The notes under the pieces: generated by a model | What the model saw: only the letters and a program-made list of their open reading frames with translations | What the model was told of the DNA's origin: nothing | Databases searched by the model: none | Made by a program: the position numbers and the translations under genes | DNA from: Acinetobacter lactucae | Lineage (GTDB): Bacteria; Pseudomonadota; Gammaproteobacteria; Pseudomonadales; Moraxellaceae | NCBI RefSeq assembly: GCF_001605885.1 | Contig: NZ_LRPE01000013.1 | Location: 1 to 64,000 of the forward strand | Length of the DNA stretch: 64,000 nucleotides | Reading direction: 5' to 3' | Shown here: positions 49,884 to 59,553 of the stretch, in pieces | Layout: each line of letters begins with the position of its first letter | How positions within the stretch are numbered: the first letter of the stretch is position 1

Positions 49884-51172
49884 GTCTTTTTTTTAGCGCG
49901 GATCTCATGCTTTTCCAATAAATCATCGAAATCATGATAGACATGAAGTTCTCGATCTTTGGCGGTTCTCGCATGATCTAGGCGCTGTTCGGGGTCAACC
50001 AAAACAAGGGTATGACCATCATCAATCAGACGGTCTACCCCTTCTAAGAACATACGTTTACCCACATCATGAATAAGTGAAATCTGGGTTAAATCAATCA
50101 CGATTGTGCTTTGGTCAGTAGTCTCGTCTTGTAAAATACGCAACAACATTTCAGCTTCGGTAAATTTCAATACGCCTCGAAGCACATACACACTTAATGA
50201 TGCATCCTTGCCTGTACGATAATGGCTTTGGACAATGGTTTGTGCAGAAGGTGTACCTTCCATGAGGTGTAGCCCCATGTCACGAGATAATCGCTCTAAA
50301 ATATCGATACCTCGAATACTATGACCATGCTCATCCAAACGAGGAGAAAAAGCGGCAATACTCACCTGACCCGGTAACACACCTAAAATACCACCTGCCA
50401 CACCACTTTTAGCAGGAATACCTACAGTTGAAAGCCAGTCTCCCGCTGCATCGTACATACCACAGCTCATCATGACACTGAGCACTTGTCTAACCACAGA
50501 TCGGTTCAATAGGCGTTTTCCAGTTTTAGGGTCTACCCCACCATTGGCAAGCACACTGCCCATACGTACCAAGTCTTTAACCGTAACCATGATCGCACAT
50601 TGGCGAATGTACCCATTCACAATATCGACTGGGTCTGTTTCTAAAATCCCCACAGTTCGCAACATATAACCGATCGAAAGATTACGGTAAGCAGTTTTGA
50701 CTTCCGAATCATAGACAGACTCATCAAAACTTAATTCGCGACCTGCAAGCTCGCTCATAAAACGGCGTAGAATTTCTGCGCTATGCAAACCATGTTTGAC
50801 CTGAATCAAGGAATGTACAGTAATTGCGCCAGAGTTGATCATCGGGTTTTTTGGACGGCCATCTTTACCCAATGAAATTTCATTGAAGGCTTCACCTGAA
50901 GGCTCTACCCCTACCTTATCAAGCACTGCATCAATGCCAAGCTGTTGTAAAACATAGGCATATACGAATGGTTTAGAAATCGATTGTATGGTGAATTCAA
51001 CATCATCATCGCCAACCGAATAAATTTCACCATCTACCGTAGACATTGCTAAAGCTAATCGATCTGGGTTTGCATTTGCCAACTCAGGAATATAATCAGC
51101 GAGATGACCGCTGTTATCGATGTCACAGGCTTCTATAACATTTGCCAAATAATCTGGGAGAGGGGTTTTCAT
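49850..51172 (-). CDS. glsA: Glutaminase A with C-terminal STAS domain
   Basis: Hydrolyses L-glutamine to glutamate and ammonia. The beta-lactamase-like Ser64-Lys67 pair is in QSISKP; NSGAI and the GIPAKSGVAGG motif give the rest of the active site. The catalytic domain ends near 305, and residues about 315-420 form a STAS-like domain (IVIDLTQISLIHDVGK) that E. coli GlsA does not have. The total is 440 residues. Its 3' end overlaps the AraC gene by 34 bases on the other strand. Confidence 0.9.
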   Translation of the reverse strand: MKTPLPDYLANVIEACDIDNSGHLADYIPELANANPDRLALAMSTVDGEIYSVGDDDVEFTIQSISKPFVYAYVLQQLGIDAVLDKVGVEPSGEAFNEISLGKDGRPKNPMINSGAITVHSLIQVKHGLHSAEILRRFMSELAGRELSFDESVYDSEVKTAYRNLSIGYMLRTVGILETDPVDIVNGYIRQCAIMVTVKDLVRMGSVLANGGVDPKTGKRLLNRSVVRQVLSVMMSCGMYDAAGDWLSTVGIPAKSGVAGGILGVLPGQVSIAAFSPRLDEHGHSIRGIDILERLSRDMGLHLMEGTPSAQTIVQSHYRTGKDASLSVYVLRGVLKFTEAEMLLRILQDETTDQSTIVIDLTQISLIHDVGKRMFLEGVDRLIDDGHTLVLVDPEQRLDHARTAKDRELHVYHDFDDLLEKHEIRAKKKTYSDIAALLNC

Positions 51173-51350
51173 GGTCAGTAACCTTAAATGAGGAGATTCA
51201 CAACATCGCGCAAAATTTCAGCACAACCTGCTGATAATATTAAAATTATATCTTTTGTAATGGATTAAAAATCACGATATAAGTATTCTAATTCCGATGT
51301 CTTATCTATTTCAAGCTCATTATAGGTTTTTCAAAACTTTAAACTAAAGA

Positions 51351-51833
51351 TTAGATTATTCTTTCTACAAACAAGATCCCATTTAAATGATCGACCTCAT
51401 GTTGAACAATACGAGCAGGAAAACCATGAAAAACTGTCTCAACCACCTCACCCTGAAGTGTTAAATATTTCACCTTCACCATTTCTGCACGTTCAACTTG
51501 TCCACGCTCATCCGGTACACTTAAGCAGCCTTCTTCACCTAAACACACTTCGTTTGAGAACTCTAAAATTTCAGGATTCACCATGACTACAGCTTCCATT
51601 TCAGGTGCATCCGGATAGCGTGGATTTGGTCGAGACGCCACAATAATGACGCGTTTAGAGATGTAAACTTGCGGTGCTGCAATCCCTACCCCATTACGCT
51701 CAAGCATTGTTGCATGCATAGCGTCAGCAAGCTGATAAAGCCAATTACTGTTTAACTCATTTACCGAAACGGGAACCGCAATTAGTTTTAAAATATCTTC
51801 GCCACGCTTCGCGACAGGTAGAACTACACTCAT
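51351..51833 (-). CDS. def: Peptide deformylase
   Basis: Removes the formyl group from the initiating Met of new proteins. It is a metalloenzyme of 160 residues with the three family motifs GVGIAAPQ (48-55), EGCLSVP (101-107, metal ligand Cys103) and QHEVDHLNG (144-152, ligands His145 and His149, catalytic Glu146). It is not adjacent to fmt, so it may be a second copy; the principal def usually lies in an fmt operon. It is monocistronic. Confidence 0.92.
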   Translation of the reverse strand: MSVVLPVAKRGEDILKLIAVPVSVNELNSNWLYQLADAMHATMLERNGVGIAAPQVYISKRVIIVASRPNPRYPDAPEMEAVVMVNPEILEFSNEVCLGEEGCLSVPDERGQVERAEMVKVKYLTLQGEVVETVFHGFPARIVQHEVDHLNGILFVERII

Positions 51834-52067
51834 CCTTTGAATCTCTCATTAAACTGGCTATGACAAGTTTTATTGTGTCGCTGAACGACTCAAAAGAAAA
51901 GTCATTCCTACATCTGTTTTTGTTTCATCTAAAGCGTTTTTTGTTTTAAAGCTTTTTGTTCTGAGTAAGTCCAATCGACATCGTCCTATAGAACAAATTT
52001 CCTCCATTTACTTTTACTTCACTTTTCCATTAATATCCAAACTTCAATTACAACAATTAAGTAAAAA

Positions 52068-53366
52068 ATGGATCAGGACTTAACTTTGCAGGATGCGAAC
52101 TATCTTAATAAAGAAGATAAACGAACCCTTGCCCTTTCTTCATTGGGTGGAGCTTTAGAATTTTACGATTTTGTGATTTATGTGTTTTACGCCAAAATCA
52201 TTTCCGACCTCTTTTTCCCAAGCACGCTTAGCCCTTTTTGGGCCATGCTTAATACTTACGGTATTTTTGCAGCAGGTTATTTTTTTAGGCCTTTGGGTGG
52301 GGTTGTTATGGCCCATTTTGGTGATTTGGTCGGGCGTAAAAAACTATTTTCGCTTTCTATTTTACTGATGGCACTGCCTACCCTGTTTATCGGGATTTTG
52401 CCAACTTTTGAAAATATTGGGTATTTGGCACCACTACTTTTATTACTCATGCGTGTAGTACAAGGGATTGCAATTGGGGGGGAAATTCCAGCCGCATGGA
52501 CCTTTGTGTCTGAACATGTACCTGAAAGAAAAATCGGACTGGCAAATGGGTTACTCACCGCTGGGCTGTCTTTAGGAATTTTACTAGGCGCGCTCATGTC
52601 TTTATGGATTTCACTGAATTTTAGTGAAGGACAAATCCATGACTGGGCATGGCGTATTCCTTTCATTGCAGGTGGTATTTTTGGTTTGGTTGCACTTTAT
52701 TTACGAACTTATTTAAAAGAAACGCCTGTGTTTAAAGCCATGCAGGCTCGTAAAGAAATTTCAAAAGAAATGCCTGTAAAACAAGTATTAAAAACGCATA
52801 AAACAGCCGTTGCGATTGGCATGTTATTTACATGGTTTTTAACAGGCTGTGTGGTAGTGGTGATTTTAGCCATGCCAAATTTATTAACTGGTACGTTTGG
52901 CTTTGAGCGCGCACAGACTTTTGAAATGCAAAGTGCCGCGATTGTTATGCAAATGGTCGGTTGTATTTTGGCAGGCTATTTTGCTGACCGTTTTGGTTGT
53001 GGCAAAGTCATGATGTTTGGTGCGCTTGCCGTAGCACTCACAGCAGCAGTTTTTTATAACAGTTTGGGGCATGCCGCACATTCAACTATTTTTGGTTTAT
53101 ATATGCTGTTGGGCCTATGCTCTGGTACTGTCGGCATGGTGTCGAGCAGTATGGTTAAAATGTTCCCCGCGCCTGTGCGTTTCTCGGGCATTTCATTTTC
53201 TTATAATTTGTCTTATGCAATTGTTGGTGGTATGACCCTGCCTTTAGTGCATTGGCTCAGTCAATATAGTGATATTGGTGCGATGTACTATATTTTCGCG
53301 CTGACTATTTTAGCCTTTGTGACTGCTTTTGTATTTTGGAATAAGTTTGAAAAAAACAGATATTAA
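52068..53366 (+). CDS. MFS metabolite:proton symporter (MHS family)
   Basis: A 12-helix inner-membrane importer of 432 residues in the MHS group (as in ProP, KgtP and ShiA). Group features are GGALEFYDFVIYVFYAK in helix 1, the first loop FGDLVGRKKLFSLS with the D-R-G-R core, and RVVQGIAIGGEIPAAWTFVSEH in helix 4. Substrates of the group are dicarboxylates, proline/betaine, shikimate or citrate; nothing here selects one. The gene is single. A terminator shared with the catabolic operon follows. Confidence 0.85.
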   Translation: MDQDLTLQDANYLNKEDKRTLALSSLGGALEFYDFVIYVFYAKIISDLFFPSTLSPFWAMLNTYGIFAAGYFFRPLGGVVMAHFGDLVGRKKLFSLSILLMALPTLFIGILPTFENIGYLAPLLLLLMRVVQGIAIGGEIPAAWTFVSEHVPERKIGLANGLLTAGLSLGILLGALMSLWISLNFSEGQIHDWAWRIPFIAGGIFGLVALYLRTYLKETPVFKAMQARKEISKEMPVKQVLKTHKTAVAIGMLFTWFLTGCVVVVILAMPNLLTGTFGFERAQTFEMQSAAIVMQMVGCILAGYFADRFGCGKVMMFGALAVALTAAVFYNSLGHAAHSTIFGLYMLLGLCSGTVGMVSSSMVKMFPAPVRFSGISFSYNLSYAIVGGMTLPLVHWLSQYSDIGAMYYIFALTILAFVTAFVFWNKFEKNRY

Positions 53367-53379
53367 AAGTTTTTACTCA

Positions 53380-53412
53380 TTAAAAAACCACGCGGATTGC
53401 GTGGTTTTTTAA
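53380..53412. terminator. Bidirectional intrinsic terminator
   Basis: Perfect 12-bp stem AAAAAACCACGC (53382-53393) / GCGTGGTTTTTT (53399-53410) with a 5-base loop. It ends both the MHS carrier gene and the long minus-strand catabolic operon. Confidence 0.9.
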
Positions 53413-53423
53413 TGCAGTTCAGT

Positions 53424-54620
53424 TTAGAAAGTAAACCCAATATTAAAGTTAATACGGTATAACCATTTGTCGCTGTTTGGCGAGGTTGCAGAGGTATAAC
53501 CCGTTGAGTTTGTAGAGCCACCAATAATGTTGGAGTTTTTACCCCACGTATAATCCGCCCAAACCATAAATGGTGAAGCAATAAACATCATCCCTGTGGT
53601 ATTCATTTGCGAGTCTGACCAATCATCACGTTTTTTATCGAGATAACTATAGTCATTATAAAACTTAATGGCTTTTAGCTTACCCATATTGGTCACAGGC
53701 AACGTATAAGCAAGGTTTAAACTGGCAATGGTCCCTTCCGAAGCAATGAAATAAGCAGGTGTAAGACCATTTGCCCCCATCAAAGTCATATCATTATTTA
53801 CACCATCTGGATTTTTAGCATCGTACTGATAGTGAATGACCGAACTTTGTAAGTTAAAGCGCTTGTAGTTGTTTTCGGTATGCAAACCGACTGCATAATA
53901 TTTACCGTCTTTATCGGTAATATCATTATGTAGCTGAGCAATTGCACCCGAAACACCAAACTCTTGTTTACCAAAATCAGTTTCTAACTTGCGAACAATG
54001 CGGGTATTCACCTGATTGCGCTTTTCATTTTGATAGGCTTTTTGAGATGGAAATGCATTTCCTGCCAAGTCATCATAAGTTGCACTCTCAGGTGAATAAC
54101 GCAAGTTCGTCTCTAACATTTGCGGGTAATAACCGAGTTTTACATCCCAATCTTTGTTGTGATAATTCCAGTTGATCCCGGGCGCAATGTTGTTGCCATA
54201 ACCTAAAAAGAATGGAATGTGGTAGGTCCAGCCATTTTGTGGATAGGGATAAATCGTAAATGGTTTATAAACCAGACCTGCTTCAATGCTGTTATTGGCA
54301 TCTAAGTTATAGCCGACATATGCTTTTTCAATGGACGTTTTTTGTTGGTCTTGAACCATATAACTGGCATTGATGTAAGCATCATCAAACTTACCTTTGA
54401 GATCTACCTTAAAAATATCAAAATGGAGCTTACCAAAACCACGGTTCGGCCCTTCCCAATCTTCATAACGCTGATTTAAACGCACCACCCCACCTAACTT
54501 TAATGAATCGGTGCCATCATCACTTTTCCATTCAAGCAATGAATCTTTTGCAAATGCATTGACGCTTACCCCCAGCGTAAGCGGTGCAATGAATGCCATG
54601 ATCAATGAAGTCTTTTTCAT
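53424..54620 (-). CDS. Outer-membrane porin-like channel
   Basis: A 398-residue outer-membrane protein. The signal peptide ends near NAFA-K, the body is built of alternating beta-strands (about sixteen), and it ends in Gly-Phe-Thr-Phe. The pattern resembles the phosphate-selective porin O/P group and substrate-specific channels found beside catabolic genes. It is the last gene of the operon and probably lets the aromatic substrate cross the outer membrane. The gap of 155 bases to the preceding TPP-enzyme gene, with a hairpin, sets it slightly apart. Confidence 0.72.
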   Translation of the reverse strand: MKKTSLIMAFIAPLTLGVSVNAFAKDSLLEWKSDDGTDSLKLGGVVRLNQRYEDWEGPNRGFGKLHFDIFKVDLKGKFDDAYINASYMVQDQQKTSIEKAYVGYNLDANNSIEAGLVYKPFTIYPYPQNGWTYHIPFFLGYGNNIAPGINWNYHNKDWDVKLGYYPQMLETNLRYSPESATYDDLAGNAFPSQKAYQNEKRNQVNTRIVRKLETDFGKQEFGVSGAIAQLHNDITDKDGKYYAVGLHTENNYKRFNLQSSVIHYQYDAKNPDGVNNDMTLMGANGLTPAYFIASEGTIASLNLAYTLPVTNMGKLKAIKFYNDYSYLDKKRDDWSDSQMNTTGMMFIASPFMVWADYTWGKNSNIIGGSTNSTGYTSATSPNSDKWLYRINFNIGFTF

Positions 54621-54637
54621 CTCTACATCCTTGATTG

Positions 54638-54660
54638 AGTTCCAGCGTCCTGCTGGAACT
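54638..54660 (-). other. Stable hairpin upstream of the porin gene
   Basis: A perfect 9-bp stem AGTTCCAGC (54638-54646) / GCTGGAACT (54652-54660) with a 5-base loop, directly upstream of the porin ribosome binding site. In the direction of the operon there is no U run after it, so it is not a normal terminator; it may mark an RNA processing or stability site. Confidence 0.5.
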
Positions 54661-54775
54661 TTATTTGTTTTACCTGTAAAACTTAGTTTTTATTGTTTTT
54701 TAGACAAAAAATTTTATCTAAAAAAAGGATGGCTTAGCAGCTCCCATCGCATATGTACTAAACCATCCAAACTGG

Positions 54776-56416
54776 TTAATACAGTTTCTTTTGCGGTGGA
54801 CCCGCAAAGTTTAATGGCCCAATCGAGTTCATATCGAGCTCAAGCACAGTTGGTCCTTCAAAAGCGACAGCCTCTTGAATAACCGTTTTAAACTCATCTG
54901 CACTACCAACTTTCCAGCTCTTCACACCCATTGATTCGCCAAGAAGTTTATAGTCCGGTGTATGCAATTCATTGAAATATTGACGACCACCAAAGTAGTT
55001 ATTTTGAATGCCACGCATTACGCCATAACCACCATCATTCATAATCATGAGGACCATGTTGGTGTTTTCTTGCACCATGGTTGCAATCTCGCCAATGCCA
55101 AGCATTAAGCCGCCATCGCCTACTAAACCAATCACTTTTTTGTCAGGGTTAGCAACCGAAGCACCAATTGCTGTTGCAAGGCCTAAACCAATTGCACCCG
55201 CAAGTGAGTGGATGTTTTGGTTTGGTGCTTGTACAGGGAATAAACGACTGCCCCATGTACTACCCGACATGGTGATGTCACGTACAAAAATGCCGTCTTG
55301 CGGTAAAGCTGCACGTAAGTGATCACAAATTAATGCGTACTGATCGATTTGTTTACGCAGTGCATCAATTGCAGCCTGTTTAGCCTCCACTACAGCAGCA
55401 TCGTAATCGGCATCAACTTTTGAAGTTCCTTGAAGCTGTTCCAACACACGTGTTAAGACATCTTTGGCATCACCACAAATGAAGTTGCGGATTTTGTAAT
55501 TACGTTGCTGAGCCACTGGGTTTGCATCAACCTGAATAATATTTTCAGGGAACTCAACCGAATAAGTTTTGGTTTCATTACTGCGTAAACGAGAACCCAC
55601 CACAACCATTAAGTCAGCATCTTTTAATAGTTGCTCAACACCTGCCGAGTTATGGAATGCACCTAAACTACGTGGATGGTCATCTGCCAACACACCGCGG
55701 CCGTGTGTAGATGAAACAACCGGAATACCTAAATCTGCAATTGCTTTAACTTCGGCAACACTATTTAAAGTTCCACCACCAATCCAGAAAATCGGGCGTT
55801 TTGCTTTTTTGATTTCACTCACAAGAAGATCAATTTCAGCTTGTTCTGCCTGTGGCAATTCAAGTGCTTTCACTGGGCCTAAGTTAAATGGCAAATCAAT
55901 TTCTGCTGCTTGTACATCAATTGGTAGCTCGACACTGACAGGTCCCATTGGAACAGTCGTTGCCACACGGATGGCTTCACGAATCACACCAACAGCATTG
56001 TCTGGACTAGTAATGCGAAATGCCGCTTTGCTTGATGCACGTAAAAACGTAAGTTGGTCTTTAGTTTCATGAATGAAACTTGCATCACGGTCGAGATACT
56101 CACGCTCAACTTGACCCGTTAAATGCAATACAGGACTACCTGCATTCATTGCTTCAATCAATGAACCCACCGCATTTCCTGCCCCAGCACCCGTACTGGT
56201 CAACGCCACACCTAGGCCTTTAAAGCGTGAGTGTGCATCTGCCATGGTGACCGCACCCGCCTCACCACGTGCTGCGACAAAGCGCATTTTTTCACGGCGT
56301 CCTACTGCATCGGCAATAGGTAAATTGTGGATGGAAATAACACCATAAATACTATCAACTTGGTGCGCTTCTAAAACTCTTGCGATTGCTTCGCCTACAT
56401 TTACACGTTCAGTCAT
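54776..56416 (-). CDS. TPP-dependent decarboxylase/synthase (IlvB-like)
   Basis: A three-domain TPP enzyme of 546 residues, like acetolactate synthase or benzoylformate decarboxylase. The catalytic Glu lies in ARGEAGAVTMADAH (near 50) and the TPP/Mg motif is GDGGLMLGIGEIA...NDGG (near 430-460). The middle domain has GGGTLNSVAEV. It lies in a catabolic operon next to an aldehyde dehydrogenase, so a 2-oxo acid decarboxylase that gives an aldehyde for the next enzyme is the likeliest role. Synthase activity cannot be excluded. Confidence 0.82.
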   Translation of the reverse strand: MTERVNVGEAIARVLEAHQVDSIYGVISIHNLPIADAVGRREKMRFVAARGEAGAVTMADAHSRFKGLGVALTSTGAGAGNAVGSLIEAMNAGSPVLHLTGQVEREYLDRDASFIHETKDQLTFLRASSKAAFRITSPDNAVGVIREAIRVATTVPMGPVSVELPIDVQAAEIDLPFNLGPVKALELPQAEQAEIDLLVSEIKKAKRPIFWIGGGTLNSVAEVKAIADLGIPVVSSTHGRGVLADDHPRSLGAFHNSAGVEQLLKDADLMVVVGSRLRSNETKTYSVEFPENIIQVDANPVAQQRNYKIRNFICGDAKDVLTRVLEQLQGTSKVDADYDAAVVEAKQAAIDALRKQIDQYALICDHLRAALPQDGIFVRDITMSGSTWGSRLFPVQAPNQNIHSLAGAIGLGLATAIGASVANPDKKVIGLVGDGGLMLGIGEIATMVQENTNMVLMIMNDGGYGVMRGIQNNYFGGRQYFNELHTPDYKLLGESMGVKSWKVGSADEFKTVIQEAVAFEGPTVLELDMNSIGPLNFAGPPQKKLY

Positions 56417-56456
56417 GTCTGTTCCTCAAAATTTGTTTTTTCAGTCCTTGAATTTA

Positions 56457-57923
56457 TTAATCGCACCAAGGGTTAGGCTGTTCATTCAGCCCCATATAAA
56501 TACTCTTTTGTTGCATGTACGATAAAATACCCAAACGGCCTTTCTCGCGCCCAATACCACTGTCTTTAAAGCCACCAAACGGTGCACTAATCGAGAATTT
56601 TTTGTAGGTATTAATCCACACTGTTCCCACTTCTAATGCACGTGCAATACGCCAAGCTTTGCGATAGCTTTCAGTCCAGATGCCTGCGGCAAGACCAAAA
56701 CAACTGTCATTGGCTTGAGCAATTAAATCTTGCTCGTTGTCATATTTCATAACCACTAAAACAGGGCCAAAAATTTCTTCCTGACAGGTTTGAGCACTAT
56801 TATTTAAGCCCGTGATAATGGTCGGTAAGTAATAACTTCCTTTGGCATAATCACCAGTCGTAAGCGCTTCACCACCAATCAAAACCTGACCACCTTCGCT
56901 TTTGGCAAGCTGCACATAACGGTCAACTGACTGCAAATGTTTGTCATTGACCAATGGCCCTAAATGCACACCAGCCTGTTCCGGATGGCCCACACGTAAG
57001 CCTTTGGTAATTTCAACCAAACGTGTTAAAAACTGATCGTAAAGACTGCTATGAATAAACAAGCGAGAACCTGCGATACACGCTTGGCCTGCCGAGCTAA
57101 AAATTCCATACGCGACACCTTTAGCAGCCAGTTCGACATCTGCATCCGGCAAAACGATGGTTGGGGACTTTCCACCCAACTCAAGTGAAGTGGTAATCAG
57201 TTTGTCAGCGGCAATGTGTGCCAAATGACGCCCAGTGGTTGTTCCACCTGTAAAAGAAATTTTACGAACCAATGGGTGCTGAGCAATGGCATCACCAATC
57301 ACAGAACCACGCCCCACTAACACACTGAGTAAGCCTTTTGGTAAACATGCTTCTTCAAAAATTTTGGCAAGCTCTAAAGCAATCAGTGAAGTTGCTTCTG
57401 CTGGTTTTAACACCACTGCATTTCCTGCTGCCAAAGCTGGAGCAAGCTTTTGAACTTCACTTGCAATTGGAGAGTTCCAAGGAGTAATTGCTGCTACCAC
57501 GCCTACAGGTTCATGCACACTCATGGTCATAAAGTCTGGAGCACGTTGAGTGGTGAGTTCGTCATTCAACGTTTCACATGCAGCTGCAACATAACGTGCA
57601 GTCGCCGCAGCACTCATCACTAAGCCACGAGTTTCGGTTAAAGGCTTACCATTATCGCGTGTTTGTAATTTTGCTAATTCATCTACACGCGCTTCAATAA
57701 TATCTGCAACTTTGTAGAGAATACGTGCACGCTCATGCGGCAAGCTGTTTCTCCAGCTCGGTTGACGCCAAGCCTGATCCGCTTTTTCAATTGCTTCATT
57801 TACATCTTCAAGCGTTGCTGTTGAAAGCTCAGCGTTTACCGACTGATCTGCCGGAAACAGGCTTTGAATGACTGCACCACGGCCTAATCGCCATTCACCT
57901 GCAATATAAATTTCCTTTGCCAT
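56457..57923 (-). CDS. NAD(P)-dependent aldehyde dehydrogenase
   Basis: A 488-residue aldehyde dehydrogenase. The Rossmann turn GSVIGDAIA and SFTGGTTTGRHLA give the NAD site near 210-235, catalytic Glu is in LELGGKSP near 257 and Cys in GQACIAGSR near 290. ATG 57923 has AAGGA 7 bases upstream; the TTG two codons before it is not used. It probably oxidises the aldehyde made by the TPP enzyme 40 bases downstream in the operon. Confidence 0.88.
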   Translation of the reverse strand: MAKEIYIAGEWRLGRGAVIQSLFPADQSVNAELSTATLEDVNEAIEKADQAWRQPSWRNSLPHERARILYKVADIIEARVDELAKLQTRDNGKPLTETRGLVMSAAATARYVAAACETLNDELTTQRAPDFMTMSVHEPVGVVAAITPWNSPIASEVQKLAPALAAGNAVVLKPAEATSLIALELAKIFEEACLPKGLLSVLVGRGSVIGDAIAQHPLVRKISFTGGTTTGRHLAHIAADKLITTSLELGGKSPTIVLPDADVELAAKGVAYGIFSSAGQACIAGSRLFIHSSLYDQFLTRLVEITKGLRVGHPEQAGVHLGPLVNDKHLQSVDRYVQLAKSEGGQVLIGGEALTTGDYAKGSYYLPTIITGLNNSAQTCQEEIFGPVLVVMKYDNEQDLIAQANDSCFGLAAGIWTESYRKAWRIARALEVGTVWINTYKKFSISAPFGGFKDSGIGREKGRLGILSYMQQKSIYMGLNEQPNPWCD

Positions 57924-57936
57924 GATCAAATCCTTC

Positions 57937-58728
57937 TTAAATCTGTATTGCTTCTACACTGTTGCGACAAGCACGAATCACGCTAAGCGCAGCCAAAGTT
58001 GATGTTTTTGGGTTACTTGGTAACGGCACCCCCACCAGTTCAATGGTCATTTGTCCAAAGCCACCTTCTGCCACAATGGTGTGTTTGTTTTTGTTGATAG
58101 TTGGATCAACAGTTAACTCAACCATGGTTTCATCCATTCCAAGCCCTGCAAGTGCAATGGTTGCTGCAACGTTGGCATTGGCTGGAAATTTGGTCGCAGC
58201 TTCACGCGCAGTTCCTGTGAAAAAGACCGTAGCTTCAGAAACATGGTCTAAATCGACCAATTGCTCTGCATAACTGCCCTTCCAGCTTTTTGGACTTTTA
58301 CAGCCTTTGTAAGTGACTTTTTGCAAGCCACCTTCTTTGGCTGCAGAAATACCGTCAATGCCTGCGATAGCGCCTGCCAGTAAATGCAGATGGGCATCAT
58401 TTTTTTCGGCAGTTTGCTTAAGCTGAACAAGAAACTCGTTATCAGCCAAAGTACCCACCGAGATCAGACCAATGGTCCAGCCTTTCGCTAAAACTTTTTG
58501 AGCATGCTCTTTCACAGCTGCTTGACCTGCCACCTCAATGACATAGTCTGGCGTACCATCACATTGCTCAATATCGGAAATCACCTGAATCTCGGAAGAC
58601 ACTTGTGACTGCACTTTTTCAATACTGCGAGATGGCACGACAATCCATTTGAGTTGCAGATCTTGAGGCAAGTGGGCATACACTTCTGCTGCCATTGCGC
58701 CAAAACCAATCATCATCAACTTTTTCAT
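57937..58728 (-). CDS. Aspartate dehydrogenase-like (NadX/DUF108) protein
   Basis: A 263-residue protein with an N-terminal NAD site IGFGAMAAE (residues 7-15) and the C-terminal NadX-type domain with FPANANVAATIALAGLG near 190. Family members deaminate L-aspartate to iminoaspartate, which serves NAD synthesis. No nadA or nadC is nearby. It lies inside an aromatic catabolic operon, 13 bases before the aldehyde dehydrogenase gene and 15 bases after the SDR gene, so its true substrate may be a catabolic amino compound. This is inference from context. Confidence 0.78.
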   Translation of the reverse strand: MKKLMMIGFGAMAAEVYAHLPQDLQLKWIVVPSRSIEKVQSQVSSEIQVISDIEQCDGTPDYVIEVAGQAAVKEHAQKVLAKGWTIGLISVGTLADNEFLVQLKQTAEKNDAHLHLLAGAIAGIDGISAAKEGGLQKVTYKGCKSPKSWKGSYAEQLVDLDHVSEATVFFTGTAREAATKFPANANVAATIALAGLGMDETMVELTVDPTINKNKHTIVAEGGFGQMTIELVGVPLPSNPKTSTLAALSVIRACRNSVEAIQI

Positions 58729-58743
58729 GACAGCACCTGATAT

Positions 58744-59538
58744 TTATAAATGTTTATTAAAACCACCCGAGACATCTATTGCCGAACCTGTGGTATAAGA
58801 TGCCAATGGTGATGCCAAGAAAACTAAAGCACGTGCAGGTTCTTCTGGACGGCCTAAACGCTGCATAGGAATGCCACGATTTTTTGCGATATTGCCAGTC
58901 CACTCTTCCCATGACAGATTTAAATCTGAACGGGTTTCATAGCGGCGTTTCCACTGCGCAGATTCGACCATACCCAGTAAAATCGAGTTCACACGGACAC
59001 CATATTGAGTAAATTCATGCGCCAACGAATGGGTTAAATTCAACAGTGCAGCGCGTGCAGATGAAGTCGCAATCATGTGCGGTTCTGGTTGCAATGCCAG
59101 TAATGAGTTCACATTAGTAATTGAGGCATTTGCCGACTGTTTTAAGTCATCAAGAAAAGCCCGTACCGGATGTAATACACTGAAATATTTCAGTTCGATT
59201 TCTTTCATCCAGTCTTCATCTTGCGTATTTTCAAAACTTGAAACACGACCTTGCCCAGCATTGTTAATGAGCATGTCCACATTGCCCAAATTGAGTTTGA
59301 CGTCTTTAGCAAATTGCTGAACTTCTTCTTTTTTCAATACATTGCATGCCTTAGTAAAAATATTGGCATGCGGAAATTTTTCTAAAATATAGTGCTTAGA
59401 AGCATTTAAACGTTCTTCATCGCGACCACACCACGCTACTTTTGCACCCTCTGCAACCAGTATTTCAACAGCAGCCAGCCCAATCCCAGATGAGCCACCG
59501 GTAACAACTGCAACTTTTCCTTCAACTTGGAAGCTCAT
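58744..59538 (-). CDS. SDR-family protein without YxxxK
   Basis: A 264-residue short-chain dehydrogenase-fold protein. The NAD(P) motif TGGSSGIG (13-20) and NNAG (92-95) are normal and Ser145 occupies the catalytic position, but where YxxxK should be, 13 residues later, the sequence has Thr158-Ser-Ser-Ala-Arg162. Cofactor binding is thus likely and classic hydride transfer is doubtful. It lies in the catabolic operon, next to the alpha/beta hydrolase gene. It could act on a dihydrodiol-like compound by a different mechanism or be non-catalytic. Confidence 0.78.
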   Translation of the reverse strand: MSFQVEGKVAVVTGGSSGIGLAAVEILVAEGAKVAWCGRDEERLNASKHYILEKFPHANIFTKACNVLKKEEVQQFAKDVKLNLGNVDMLINNAGQGRVSSFENTQDEDWMKEIELKYFSVLHPVRAFLDDLKQSANASITNVNSLLALQPEPHMIATSSARAALLNLTHSLAHEFTQYGVRVNSILLGMVESAQWKRRYETRSDLNLSWEEWTGNIAKNRGIPMQRLGRPEEPARALVFLASPLASYTTGSAIDVSGGFNKHL

Positions 59539-59553
59539 AATCCTTAATCTCTC

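Noticed and set aside
54511..54882. 123-codon plus-strand ORF across the porin/TPP gap
   Set aside because: It spans the porin signal region, a hairpin and the end of the TPP gene on the opposite strand, and its sequence has no protein-like features. A shadow of real genes.
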